Of a DNA stretch of 64,000 bases, positions 1 to 12,996 are shown piece after piece (within the stretch, counting starts at the first letter, position 1; each line of letters begins with the position of its first letter). The position numbers and the translations under genes were made by a program. Source of the DNA: Auanema rhodensis (taxonomy: Eukaryota; Nematoda; Chromadorea; Rhabditida; Rhabditidae); NCBI GenBank assembly GCA_964057225.1, contig OZ059900.1, forward strand, positions 9,620,501 through 9,684,500, read 5' to 3'. Below the pieces are notes generated by a model. It was not told the DNA's origin, did not search any database, and saw only the letters and a list, made by a program, of their open reading frames with translations.

Positions 1-3000
1 TCATGTTCAGTTTGATTCATATTTTCTATTTTGAGAAGTATTCGCTAACCCTTTGTTCTCATCTCTCTCACTCTCTCGATCCGGAAATTACTGCATTTTT
101 CACGGAAATCTGATATTATTGCTTTAGCTCATGAAACGGTTTATTTCACGTTATGAGCACGAAGCAAAAAAAAAAGTATAATATCAAATTTTTATTTCTC
201 GTTTTGCTAATCTTCGTGCTTTGACAGTGGCTCATTAAGCGCTCCGCATGTATTAAAACTGATTGTCTTCCTTGAAATCTCATATTTTATTCGTGACATT
301 TGTAACACTTGATCATGATTGAGCGGATTTGTACAAGATGCTCAAAGGGAAAGTAATTGTGTAAACTCAATTCGTCTAATTATATAATTGCCATCTATCG
401 GGCAACAAACTTGAGTATCGCATACAGCATTTTATGCAAAAAAATCCGTGTAACTCCTACTCCTGAGCTCTATAATATTTTTTCTCAGTAGTTCATATTA
501 GCTTTGCAGTCATTGTTCATATTTTTTTTTCCAGGGAAAAAAAACTTTCGCTATTTTTGCTCCCAAACAATATGTGATAAATAAACAATTTCCAAAAATG
601 AAATTGTAGCTAAAATGACTGTTTTCCATGTGTCAGAGAACATCAACCGCAAGAATTTTTTTTTGTTGACTTTTTTTGCTCTTTTTTTCTGTAAACTTTT
701 CTGCTTTTACTGTTTTTTTTTGATATACTAAACGTGTTCTTTAAAACATTATGACGTTATGTTATGGGCTTAGTGACGAATACTTCCTGAATTATTTCCA
801 GTACATTCCAATATTCTGTTACAATGAACACAATATTTAGAAAACAAATTTTTTATTTTTTCTTCGATGTTTTGTTGTGATTTTCTGAAAAAAATTGTAG
901 CTTCATATCTGGTACTTCAATTCATTTTGCTTTCGCTCTAATTATATCATGAGAAATTCATTAATAATCAAAGTTCTTTTATAATGAGTTAGTTCGAACA
1001 ATAGTTCAACGTTATGCAGTTTGAGCATTTGTGGATAAGGATGCTTGTCTTAAACAATTAAGTGACAAACAGACATGTTCGGAATGAAGTGAAACATCTT
1101 CAGACCACTTTCCATTTTGTTTTCTGGCCATTCACCGAAATTCCCCTCGTTTTGTGCCTTCTTTACCCTACCTCTCATTCCAGCAATCCCAGCGTATTCC
1201 CCCATGTCTCTCCCTCGCATTTTCTGCCTTTTCTCTTCCATTCAATCTCTCAATCTCTTTTTCCTTTTTCTCTCCTTTTTCATCACTGTCTGCCATAATT
1301 CTCTCTTCGAATACTGGCCATTTCTTTATTCTCTTCTCTACTTTTTCTCTATGTGTTGAGTACCAAATGTGAAGCTTAGATATGGTCTCTACTCCTTTGT
1401 CTTTGTTCATTCCGTTCAGTGCTACATTGTGATTTTTCATCTGATTCTTAAAATTTTCTTCTTTTATTCTTTTTATTGGAATTGAAGATACTTACCAATC
1501 GTCACTTATCGTCTTTGTTTGCTCCACATAACTGATTACTTAAATGCCTTTCTTCTGTCTCATTCATGAATTTACACCATCTGACCAGAAATCATTGCCG
1601 TAAGCTGAGTAAAAAAAGCTAATAGGACACAAATTCTAGCTGAATATGTTTAACCATATGCGCCTGTATCAAATATCCAGCTTTTTGTCTCTTATCTCAA
1701 ACGTGTCCTGCAAGCAACCGACTGAAGATTGCTTTTTCTCTTTTTACCAGACAATCTACAACTCTACTCTGACATTTGTAGAAAAAGACCCTTCCCGTGC
1801 ATTATAAGTTCTAAATAGTTCAATCAGATTTTTCATAAACAACATATAGAGTTTTTTATTATTTAATTCAATTTTCCCAGGATTATAACGACTTGGAAGT
1901 GCTTGTCCTTTTTTGCATTTGTGAGAAAAATTTTATTCTATCCTGAAAAAACTCTAAGCTATGCTAATAGTGTTAAAAAGTTTGTTTTTCTCATCAAATG
2001 CGCTAAATTGCTAAGAATTGTATTTTTTTCTTTCAAATACTCTCCAGATACCTATCACCATAAGCTGTTATTCACTTTTCATAGAAGCACATCTTTATTT
2101 TCTTGAAATCATTCTCTAAATCGTCAATTTCGTCGTAGTTTTTTTGTGAGAAATGAAACTGTTATCCTCATTGCTAGCAATGCTTTTGCGAATTTCTGAA
2201 ATCTTTAGTTTTTCTTCTGTTGATATTGAATATAACATTTCGGAAAAAAGGTTAAAAGAAGTAATGCGATAACTTTGGTTAAACTAAACCTTTGCTTATC
2301 TTATTTAACGATCCTCTTCAAAAATTCTGCTTTACCAGAGATTGTTTTGTTAAAATTTTTCAAATATTGTAGTAATCCGTATCTTTGAAATGATTTTACA
2401 ATTCTTACTGTGGCTCAATGATATATGTTTCGTACTCTGGTCTTTAAAAACTGAAATTTGAAACAAATTGAAGATTATTTCAATTGTTATACCTATCCTT
2501 GACTAGCAATCGAATTCATTCTCTAATGTCTACTTCTCTTTGTCAACGTCCTCTTACGAATTTATTATTTTTCTTTCTTTTACATATGTGGCACTATACA
2601 TGAAAGGCTGTTACTCTTCTTTCTGCTCGAACTTTCGCAATTCTCTCACCCATTCGCTCTCAAATTCGAAGCAGCGTTGGAATAAAGCAAAATTGTTTAA
2701 GGATTCTCCTATTGTTTTGCTGACCAAACTCCAGCATCATATGAACTTACATATGTCGATGTAGTTTACTAGATTTATGCGTTTTCCTTCCTCTTTTCTC
2801 ACGTTCAATCCCTCACTTGTCCAACATTCTATATAAAGAATTAAATAAAAGAGAATAGACTTGTTAAGCATCTTGCTCAGTGGTCTTCCAAGACAAAAAG
2901 TTTAGCATTTCGAATTGGAAGCCATCATCCCCAAACTAAATCTGTTTATTTCAACACCTCCGCTATTCCACATACCAATGCTTTATCTCTGCGTTATTTC

Positions 3001-5584
3001 AATCCGACCAATATTGCTCTCTTCGTTTTTCTCAGTCTTCTTTGCAACTGCTCATTCAATTTCAGTTTCCGCCTTTCCAAAACTTACCACTGTTATCCGA
3101 TTGCATCATCATTTTCATGATTAGTGTCAATATTTCCAGTTAATATATACTATATGTTCTTGCCGCCTACATATGATTTTAAGCAGCATCCTAGTTTACT
3201 GAATCTGATTATATTTCAGCCATAATGCACATTTTTATTTTCATTAGAGCTTTTTTGTGTTTCTTTCCACTGAACTTGCATCATCTTCTTTTTTTCTGCT
3301 ATTTCTTTTGTTCTTTTATTTTGGATTCATTTACGGATTTTCCCACATCTTATACCAAACATTCTCAACTGTTTCTAATAACAAAAAAGGAAAGAAGAGG
3401 ATATTTTTCGTTTGCATAACCCCCTTCTTCAGATTACCTAAGATTTTTCCTTTTATCTGCTTTTGTTATTATAGACGTCATAGTCGTGCTAACAATAGGG
3501 TATAAGAAATAAACAGGTTGAAGTGTAAAAAAATGCAAAAAAAAAGAAAAAAAAGAAAAGAAGAGTTTCTTATGCGGTTGGCAACTAGCAACTAACCTTT
3601 AAGTGTGCCTAAAGCAAGCTTTGGCCTATCGCTTCAATTGAATTTGTCTTAACATTTCTCTTAATCAGTATGTTGAACTTGTATTTCATGAGGAATACAC
3701 ATTTTCAAACAAAATTCCGCGTTGTAACTTTAATTAGAGGAAGAAAGATTGGATTTAATTATAAAGTGTTATATCTTATATTGAAGCTAATGTTGCAAAC
3801 ATAGAAATTTGCGTGATTCATCTGGTTAATGCCTATTGTCACTAGTTTGTATTTCTGTCTTTGTAACAATCAATTTACTCATAATTTTCTTTAATTATTA
3901 TGCTAATTAGAATGCATAATTAGTTGTATATATATAAATATATAAGATTGTTAAAATGTCTATACTATTTCATCTGTCATCATCATTCTTAGTTCTCAGC
4001 TTCTTTCATGCTCATCAGCCGGTTAGCTCTTTCATATATGGCTTAGCATATAGCTCCCATCATAATTTCCGCGTCATAAGGACCAATCATCATTCAGAGC
4101 ATGTGAATTTACTTTAATTTTAATCCTAATCAATTACTATTGAATTTATGAAATTCTTTATCTATGTCAGATTTTTCGTAGCAGTCTGTACCTCACTCAC
4201 GAATTTCAGTCCATTTTTCTCATTTTTCCATGTTAGTTTTAACTATTTTAGAACTATTTGCCAGAAATTCAATCTTTATGCAAATTCATAACAATCTTCA
4301 AAAGCTAGAAAATTTTATTCTGGAAGTTTTGTGCATTCTAATACTTTTCAACGCAATTTATACTAAACACAATCAACAACACTCGTACTTAGCATCACAC
4401 GTTTCTTATTAGAACAAATTATGGAATTTTCGAACAAATCGGCTATAAAACGTTTCACCTTTAAATCTTCTCTTGAGTCATTTCTTGTAATTCGTCAGCT
4501 GATACATAAGAAAGAGCGGGTGAATGTTGTGAGAACAATTGTGGCAATTATCGTCGAGATATCGGCCAATTCAAAATAGATAAGTGAAAAATAAAAATAA
4601 TTAATGGTAACTCTCTGATTACAAAATTTTTTATTTGATCTCTATCTGTTTTCTGCTCAAATGTTCACTTTTTAGTTGTGTTTACTTGATGTACTGTTCC
4701 AAGGCTCGTTTCGCCAATTGCCGTATTGTCCATTAAACTTCTATTACTTCTGTTTTTTCTTATGTTTTGCAACAATTATCTGGCGAAAATGGGCGGAAGA
4801 CACAAAAATGAAAGGAAAAATGCAAATAAAAAAAAATGTTTTTTTTTCAATATTATTTGTTCCACTACAATTTACTAGCTAATATAAAAACTTTATAAAA
4901 TCAACAGCCACTTTTTGATATTTAATCATTTTTCGTTGTGATCATATGAAAACGTTTTTGTTTTCATCAATTTTAAGTCGTAATGAACCTAATCTGTGAT
5001 CGTTTGGAAATATTAATTGTCGTTTTGATTTCTGTTTTTGATACTTTCATATTAAACATCGATTATTCAATCATTTCTATATTTCATAAAAGCTTAGAAG
5101 CTTGAACATTTGCTTAGTTTATGCTATAACCGTGAATATTACATATTTATTCTGTTTTATATGCCTCTATTATTCTTTAGTAATACCTCAATGCATTGCA
5201 TTCTAAGGCAGTCGCAGAGTGTCAGCTATCTATAACAATTCTACAACAAAGCCAATCAAACTATATGCTCGATTAGCATCATTCAGCCATCTACTTGTTA
5301 ACTATTCAAATAGCTTTGCGTAGAAATTTCTGAGACATTTCGCTCTGTGCTTTGAGTTTGCTTGTTAGCCAGCTTGTTGATTCTTCTTGATTTCATGCTT
5401 TCGCAAAGCAAAAACATATCTTAGTTAACGTAAAATAATTTTTGAAAATCTTCAATTTTGTGCTCTTTTCACAGGTCTGGGAAAACTGGGCAAAAATCTG
5501 TTTCAGGGTATTTTCTAATATTCCACTTTTTTTGTTAGTTCAATCTTTTCACTGTTTTCGAGGTTATTAAATGACTATTCTTAG
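1..5584. other. gene-poor AT-rich stretch
   Basis: I see no gene, RNA or mobile element here that I can support. The short ORFs are rich in F, S, L and K, as expected from T-rich or A-rich low-complexity DNA, and show no family signature. The plus strand is pyrimidine-rich at about 1140-1360. A short exon-like piece at about 5475-5506, encoding VWENWAKICF between an acceptor-like TTTTCACAG and a donor-like GGGTATTTT, is the only coding hint. It could be part of the degenerate element that follows. Confidence 0.6.
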
Positions 5585-5986
5585 TCTCCAAAAGACCTAC
5601 CAAGTCTTACAAATCTTGACCTCGAAGAGCTCGTTAAGGAGTTAAAAATAAAAGATTTCTGTGGTGTTTTCATGCAAGATACTTTCCCAAATAAGATACT
5701 CTCAAGAGAAGTCGGAATTGTGAATTTAGATTCTTCAAAAGACATGAGTACTCATTGGGTTTAATTTAAAAATATGAAGGAAAAAAGTTATTACTTTGAT
5801 TCTTTCGGATTAGATCCACCTCTAGACATTATCAATTATCTAAAAAATAATGGTAAAGAGGATAATATAATTGAATGTTTGACATTTCATATACTAGATT
5901 TTGGTACACATAATTGTGGCTATTACTGCCTTCTAGTTTTGAAAATGCTTGAATTTGTGATTTTCAAAAAGTTGTGTTATCTTTAA
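5585..5986 (+). pseudogene. Polinton/adenovirus-type cysteine protease remnant
   Basis: Two pieces in one reading frame resemble the adenovirus-like cysteine protease (Ulp1-like fold) encoded by Polinton/Maverick elements and related adintovirus-like elements. That enzyme matures capsid proteins. The first piece (about 5585-5760) holds the N-terminal part and ends at the catalytic-His-type THWV motif. An in-frame TAA at about 5762-5764 interrupts it. The second piece (5774-5986) holds the YYFDSFG motif with the presumed Asp and the NCGYYCL motif with the presumed nucleophilic Cys. No other Polinton genes (polB, integrase, capsid, ATPase) are recognisable nearby and no terminal repeats were seen, so this is probably an isolated, decayed fragment. 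Recognition rests on the three motif blocks in the right order; the exact element type is inferred. Confidence 0.6.
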
Positions 5987-6308
5987 TTTAAATTTTGTTG
6001 AACATCTGTTTTAATCTCAATATTTTCATGAGCGATTGCTGCGAAAATTGACAAATCATTTTTAGAGAGGATAATGTTGATTTAAAATAGTCTTGTTGTC
6101 TCTCTCTTCGAGTGTGTCAGACTTTAACTTTCCGAGAGAAATAGGTCGATCGAATGATAACATCTTCTTTCTCTCTTATTTTCAATCTGTTGGTTGTTTC
6201 ATAATAACCACACATATTGCATTCTTATATTAGAAGCGACTATTACAAAAATTGTTCATATTTCCTCTCTTTATATATCGCTGGTGCAATATATTTCCAA
6301 GGAAATCT
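5987..6308. other. spacer, no gene seen
   Basis: This is AT-rich intergenic DNA between the protease remnant and the first secreted-protein gene. It presumably includes that gene's promoter and 5' leader. A possible TATA-like run TTTATATAT lies at about 6271. No other structure was recognised. Confidence 0.4.
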
Positions 6309-7033
6309 ATGTTGACAACACTCATCGTATGCCTCTGTATTGGAACCAATATACATACAGGTAAGAGCGCCTTAATAATTAGAATATATTGTTGCACAAA
6401 TGGAAATGTCACGTTTTTGGCTAATGTGCGTCTTTTAGGTAGCACCAGCAGCGCCCCCTTCGATCTCTACATTAACGACCGCTGCTCCAACAGACAGTAC
6501 ACGTGTTTTCGCACCTGCGTCTTTAACTTTCGACATGGACGCGGAGCTGAAAAAGATAGCCATCACCTGCCTCACCAATCGAGAGCACGAGCTGCTATCG
6601 GGCGACATTCTTCAATACAGATTGGCCAGAACTGTAAATGTAAATTTGGTTCTCGAAGCGCAAGAAGTTATTGGCCTGGCGGAGTTGCGGGACGTGCTTG
6701 GATTTGCACCACTCGGGCCTTGGACTAACTATACGGAGCCGAGCGAAGACGAGATTGCAGCCGCCCCCACGATCGAGGCCTACTATAAACTGAGAGCCAC
6801 GCAGTGAGACGCGCAGCCTAGACAGCCAATTCTTTTATGAGAAAAGCTTTCCTCCCGCCATCGCGTTCCTGGACAAGCGGATTCCAGCCATTCGCACCAT
6901 TTATCGACACAAATTTGAAGAGATTCGTCGTCGTCCTAATGCAAACGTGACAATAGATAGGAAAGAAGTTGATCGCATGATTGATGAGTTTATCACCATT
7001 TCCCTCCGTATATACAATGCGTTTTCTCTTTGA
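6309..7033 (+). CDS. predicted secreted protein, family unknown
   Basis: Exon model: 6309-6360, 6443-6803 and 6826-7033, giving 206 aa in continuous phase. The start ATG opens a hydrophobic leader (MLTTLIVCLCIG...), followed by an A/P/T/S-rich segment typical of a signal peptide plus linker. The mature part is mainly helical-looking, with one Cys and charged helices, and ends with ...IYNAFSL. I do not recognise the family. The acceptor of intron 1 was placed at AGGTAG|CAC because only this choice keeps the phase into the long exon; the earlier AG would shift the frame. The last junction is odd: exon 2 reads into a stop at 6805 unless a 22-nt GT..AG segment (6804-6825) is removed, which restores an open frame of 68 codons. 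This could be an ultrashort intron, a frameshift in a pseudogene or an assembly error. The region is more GC-rich than its surroundings, as expected for real coding sequence. Confidence 0.55.
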
Positions 7034-7140
7034 AAGCCTTGCAAGCATAATGCAAACCAGTAGACACCGTTTCACGATTTCCATACGTAAGAAATTGTTA
7101 AATTTATTGTTTGTAAATGCATATATCTGTTATAGCCCAA

Positions 7141-7171
7141 AATAAAAAAACTCAAGTACAAATTTTTTATT
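7141..7171. terminator. convergent polyadenylation signals
   Basis: AATAAA at 7141-7146 on the plus strand suits the 3' end of the 6309-7033 gene. TTTATT at 7166-7171, which is AATAAA on the minus strand, suits the convergent gene at 7279-7592. The two signals are only 20 bp apart, so the 3' UTRs probably overlap. Confidence 0.45.
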
Positions 7172-7278
7172 CAGTGAAGGATTTGCTTTAACAAGGGAAA
7201 CTCGGGAACATGAACTACACGACTCATTGAGCAGATAGATAGATAGGGGAAATGGAGTGCAGGCTTCTAACGAGCAGA

Positions 7279-7592
7279 CTACTTGCATTTTATTACGTCC
7301 TCACAAACCTTCTCGATGGCCACCTGAAAATGTACTGAGTTCAAAATTATTTCTAAAGAAAATATTATGTAAAAAATACCTGTCTACGATTTGCATGAAT
7401 TCCGATTTGCATTCTTTGCCAGCTTCGCGACACAGCTTGTCCCCTGCTGATCTGTTGAGTTGCTCGATCGCATCCTTAAGACTTGAAAATAGAAGCTTAT
7501 TAGTGGCATTAAGCAAAAAGGTATGCTTACGGAGATTGAGATGTTGAACAGGCTAGAACTAATAAAATTATTGCTATACACTGTCGGGCAGG
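7279..7592 (-). CDS. small predicted secreted Cys-containing protein, partial
   Basis: Minus-strand exons: 7531-7592, 7380-7481 and a last exon starting at 7324. The first exon encodes a hydrophobic stretch (IAIILLVLACSTS) that looks like the core of a signal peptide. It begins right after an acceptor CTATTTTAG, so the start codon must lie in an undetected upstream exon or the model is incomplete. The second exon encodes a helical segment with two cysteines (KLCREAGKEC). The last exon has two readings. Splicing from CAG|GTATTT gives a short tail ending at a TAA at 7293. An alternative, weaker donor at ATC|GTAGAC leads into VAIEKVCEDVIKCK and a TAG at 7279, which preserves Cys spacing and looks more protein-like. 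No family was recognised. It lies tail-to-tail with the gene at 6309-7033. Confidence 0.4.
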
Positions 7593-10276
7593 CTAAAATA
7601 GAGCTTTATCCCTTGCTTTTTTGAAAATAATTTTTATGTGAAAAGAAAAGAAAAAAATTATTTCATCTTAATTTTTCTTGATTTCAAGCATTTAGAAATA
7701 AAATAGAAATGCTAATAAGTGTAGAAAGTAGTGAGATAATTCTCAGTCACGTCAGTCAATCGTCATACATGAAATGAAAAAAAATCATTTTCGTGGGAGA
7801 CAATAGAACAAAGTGTGGGATGAATGACGAAGAAAAACGCGAATAGGGCCTCCCATGCTGATTAGGAGTTGTAATCTAATATTATTCGCAAAAATGTCTC
7901 TATGCATAATTAAATCGTCTTAAAACAAACATCTGGACATGAAAATTATTTGTCATCTGTCTTTTTTCTTTTGCCTTTTTTGAGCAAATGATCTGATTTC
8001 ACACAATTGTTATTTCATAGATCTTCAGCCTATTTTCATATTTTTTTTTGCTTTTTTTAGAAACAAACAAAAATCATTTTTCTAAATATTGTCAGAGCGA
8101 TGAAGATGAACAATTGTTTCTTAGCCATATGTTTTTATTCCTATTCTCATGAATTATGTTAATAATCTTTTTTTTTGTTGGTATATAGATTTGTTTTTAG
8201 ATTGAGCTAATGTTCTTTGATTACTTATTGGTTTCTATCAGTTATGCTGGTAGTGTTTGAAGCTGAAATCAAACTATGCTCATCACAATGCCATGAGTTT
8301 TCAGTAAAACAAAAATCACAAAGTCTTTTCGGTTGCTGTGCATATTTGGCTTTTCAAAAAGAACAAATTTTTAAAAAAAGCACTTCACTCTTTTTTTCTT
8401 TTTCCGGTTGGACTTCTTTTATTCAATTATCGTTTCATTCATATCTTCATTTATCAGATTCTTTACTGATTTTTCTCAAAAATTGTCTGAATTCCATAAT
8501 GAACATAATTGGTTTAGTTTTTTTTTTTAAATCATATGTTCAATTTCGTCAAAGAATTACTTATATGATTACTGGTTTTTTTCAACTTGTACTCAAAAAT
8601 GCATTGAAGAAGGCTGCTTTTTCTCTTCATTATTCCCCCCCCCCTCCAACCTAGTGTCTATGTTTTCAATTGTGCCAGTCAGCACAACGAATCTATGGAT
8701 ATAATCTGCTTTTTGTTCAACATATACTTGCCATTGAAAACAAGTTATCATTCAATTCGTATTTCTTATTTCAGCTTTGATTAGTCCAATGAGTCTATGG
8801 CATTTCATAGAAATACAACAAATTCCGTTAATCCATCAAATCATTCATATCCACTAAATATAGTTTTATTCTTTCTTCTCATGTATGTTTGATTTTTTTT
8901 CATTTAAAAATTTCTAATTCCTGGTTTAAAGCTATTTCAAATTCAAGTCGAATGTCAGTAGATTTAGTCTGTTTATACTTAGAAATATTGGATTAAATGA
9001 ACAAAAAAAGTCTTGTTCTCGCAAAAGAAATTGAGCAATCTGATGATTTATACATTGTTCGATCTTTCGATTTTTTTAGCTTGTATTCATTCTAAAAATT
9101 GAAAGATTGAGCTTTTTTTATGAATAAAAGGATTATCTTATTTTCACATTTTCATTATATGGCTGCTCTTACTCTAGACGAGTTTTTTTCAAAGTTTTTG
9201 AACATTAATCGACCACTTTCCCACTAAGTTTCAACTAGCATGACGAAACTTTTAAATATGTTGGGATAACTAGACTAATTAGCAATTTCAGCAAAATACT
9301 TATTGCTTTTACGTTTGCTATTTTACCCACTTTTAAAACGTTTTGACATATTTTGCGTTATAAGGATGTAGAAACCATCAGCAGAATGCAAAAACTAAAT
9401 TAAAGCTCGCACATTTTTTGAACACCAAACCTTCTGCCTATATTTTTTCCAGTCACTGAGCAATCATCTTGAGCTTGAATTACGTTATGTTTTCATTTTT
9501 TCTTTTATATCCTATTGTTTCTTCCTCATTCCATTTACTTAAACACAAAATATTTGATGTTTCATAATATATTGAATTGGCTTCCGGAAATCAGAATAAG
9601 ATTGAAGCTAGCATATACTACTTTGCAAATAAGTTCGTGAATGAGATCAGAAAGTTTGGGCATTATTGCAGTAATTATGATCTTTTGCTTTTTTGCATCT
9701 TTTTGGCTATGAAGAATATTGTTGTTTAGACTGAAAAAAAAAGTTTGGATTCTATTTGAAATATTTTTTTCGTGTGAATTATTCCACTAAGACATCAAAT
9801 TGAAAGTTTTTTTTCTCATTTTACTTGAAATAAAAAGGAATTGTCTATCTATATGAAATACCATAGAATCAAAAGAAATTCAGTCGTTTTTTCTTGTTTT
9901 AAAAAGAATTTCTCAAAAAAAGTAGACAACATTGCGTGCTGCTGTCTATTGCTCATGAAACAACTTTAAATTATCTTACAATGTCTCATTCTTCCGTATT
10001 TCTCTTTTTGGTGACCAATAATCTATGAATTTAGTTATACTAGGAAAATCTTGTAAAACTTCTCGTTAAACATTTCCGTTTTCTTTGATATATTTAGAAT
10101 TTTGCACTGTTTTATTATATACATAACATCTTCGATCTGTCCTAAGCTGTGATGTTCGATAACTGCTTTGACTGCAAGCTGATATATGATGTAATGGTCT
10201 AGCTGATTGTCTCTGTATTCTTTCTTTGCAATGCTGCTCCCAAAAAAGCTTGTATGAAGTTCAACTGCAATGCATG

Positions 10277-10584
10277 AATTTCGGCTAATTGCTTCAAATT
10301 GAAGCTTCCAGATTTGGATCCAGGAAAAGCCAAGTTATTTCATCTATGTCTTGCAATTGCTGCATGCCCGAATAAAGCATCAATGGAATTGATACAAATT
10401 TCAAGTAGCCTAGATTTCTTAGTCAAATCACAAATTGACGACATTGCGTGAACGATATAGACAAATTTTTGTCAAGACCGGAAATATCACTCTTTCTAAA
10501 CCAATGCAAAAGAGAAAAGTCAAGCTGAATCGGAAACGACCCGGGCAGCCATCTGCAGTCTTGAACTCTGAATTAGCTGTGTGA
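10277..10584 (+). pseudogene. decayed coding-like patch, unknown
   Basis: A 57-codon open stretch (10277-10449; contains LDPGKAKLFHLCLAIAACPN and ends ...SQIDDIA) is followed one frame later by a readable NDIDKFLSRPEISLFLNQC segment. A third frame then runs MQKRKVKLNRKRPGQPS...(10504-10584). Amino-acid composition is balanced, unlike the low-complexity shadows around it, and the basic RKRPGQP patch resembles a nuclear-localisation or AT-hook-like stretch. The frame changes suggest a pseudogene or transposon remnant. I do not recognise the family. Confidence 0.3.
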
Positions 10585-12816
10585 AAGTCTTCTGAAATGT
10601 TCATTTTATTGTTTGTACATCAACCAAGTAATCTATAACCACATGGTTGACGATAATATTGTTTCAATACCTCGTTTCATGCTTATCTGAGAAGTTATGA
10701 GCTTTTTTTTATTTATTTTGACTGTGTTGTGAGTATATTTCCGAGTGCATGTAAAAATAAAAAGTTCAGTAAAAAAGAATGTCGATGTTTGGTCTGCTGC
10801 CAACAGAATTTGAAGAATATTTTGATTAAAAAAAAGTTGTATAGTTATTGTATGCTCAAAAATTTCATTTCTCTTTTTTTTGTTCTTAGCTCACATAAAA
10901 AAAAGAGAATGCTATGAAAATTTTTTTATAATCTCACATGAAGGTATAAATCTTCTATCTATATGTATGCACATACATAAATTAATATATGACATATCTA
11001 TATCATATAATATATGTTATATATACAAATTGTTTTTTTTTATGTTATGGAACAGCTTCATGATTTTCTAATCCGTTATAATTTGTTTTTCTTCATGAAT
11101 ATACCTCCGTAACAATCATTATAATTTAGTTTTGACAATAATGGTGAACTAATGATATTATATATCTATAACTATATAATTTTGGCTATAGATAATAACA
11201 TATAACTGAGGCTATATTGATATAATCCTGAAAAAATATATATATCAGTGTCTTTTTCTCTTTGATGTTATTTTAGAATAGATCGATATATCATTTTTTA
11301 TAATTTTCATTTTCATATTTTGTGTTTGGTGCTTCCTAAGTCTAGAAACAGTTGTTTGAGCAATGTTTTTTTAATATATTTTTTTGAAATTTCAGAAAAA
11401 AAATTGTAAACAATAAAAAGGTGTGGGGGAAATATGTACCACAGATCAATCTAGATTTTCTTTATAAGTTTTCATTATATTATATGCATGTCTACCTGTT
11501 ATTCTATTTCTTTCAGTGTAACATCATATACTTCTTGTCCTCTTATTTTTTTTCCTATTTTTATTGAATTATTTAATAATAAAAAGATGAATGTCTCATT
11601 CATTATTTATAAGCTAAATAGAGTAGTCTAAAAAAGCTTGAAATGGCTATTAGCATGCTAAGTAAACCAAACAGCATTGAATTTGAATACTTGTTCTAAG
11701 TGGAAAGGTGAAAGATGTTTTTTATCTTTATATAGTGCTTTTTTGGATCAATCAATTAATAAGCTATTTTATGAAATGAGCGAAGTTCAAAGACCTCCGT
11801 GCGATTATAAAACGTTTTTTTGACCAAATTATCTGATGATGTTAACCCCCTCTATTCGTATATTACGGCTCATTCAATCATAGAATAACAATGCACTCAT
11901 AAAATGTTATATATATAGTATAACAAAGTATATTTATATTGGCAAAGTGTAATTTCCATTTTTGTTAGCTCATAAATCATCTTTTCAACTTATTTTTTTC
12001 ATTGCTCTAGTTGCAATTTATTGTTTATATTCTTAAATCGAATTAGAGTTTATGGCGTTGAAAATCATTCTTCAGAATAATATATCATGTTTTCTTCATT
12101 GTTCACAATTGTTTCCACAATTTTTTGGCCTTCTTGAATTACGTCACGGTTTCAGCTTTATGTTAACTTTATATACGGTTTTTATTTTGCAACGAACACA
12201 TCTCGGATACATGATTTCTGATCATGTGAAGTTTACGTAAAAGATAATCTCTGGGCATCCAGGAATACCTTGCAGGACTTCGAATATCATGTTTTTATTT
12301 TATTTTTAATCTACTCAGCTATTCTCAAGCAGAAAAAAAGTTTGATGAAGCACTTTATTAGATATTAACTCAATTTATATCGTGTCATGAAGCAATCTAG
12401 TTTAACTAGAAAAATAGCTGGGAATGGTATCACATAGTAAATAAGTAAAACATGCTTGATGTAACGGATGTGTACATAAATAAAAAAAGGTTTCATCAAG
12501 TTAATCAGCATCAGATTTCCCATCATCAATGTTTACTCAGCTTGATACTAGATAATCTAAGATCAAGTAATGTATTTCTTCAATTACATCTCAGAAGCCA
12601 TTTTTTCTCATTTTGATGAAAAGATTCATTTCTTTTCCAACATATTTTCTTATTATTTATGAATAAAACATTAAAATATTTCAATCAATATATTAATTTT
12701 TCTTCCAGTCATTTCCATTTTTGAATTAAGATAATTCGTAGAATCCATGTAATGTTCACACATCACCACCATTTCTATTTTCTATTGAAGACATCATTTT
12801 TTAAAGTGCGGCATTT

Positions 12817-12996
12817 TCAAAAATATTGGGTGGCCATGACGTTGAGCACGGCCAAGTAAACGTCGTCATATGCTGTCAGCATTGTCAGATGGGCATATCC
12901 GTTTGAGCTGCTCATGTCATCGATGACAGACTAATAGACGTTGAACAACGAATATTCATAGACAATTAAACTGAGCTGTTCGCTTTCATTGAGATA
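12817..12996 (-). pseudogene. coding-like patch with one in-frame stop
   Basis: On the minus strand one frame reads about 20 residues (LNESEQLSLIVYEYSLFNVY), a TAG, then about 37 residues (begins SVIDDMSSSNGYAHLTML and ends MATQYF) before TGA at 12817. Local GC is clearly above the surroundings. The TAG is preceded by CTATTAG, so it could also be an intron acceptor with the second part a terminal exon. No family was recognised. Confidence 0.3.

Noticed and set aside
6252-6728. 158-residue plus-strand ORF overlapping the secreted-protein gene
   Set aside because: It reads straight through the predicted intron and the long exon in another frame, giving a Cys/Arg-rich shadow; the frame ending in ...KLRATQ is better supported.
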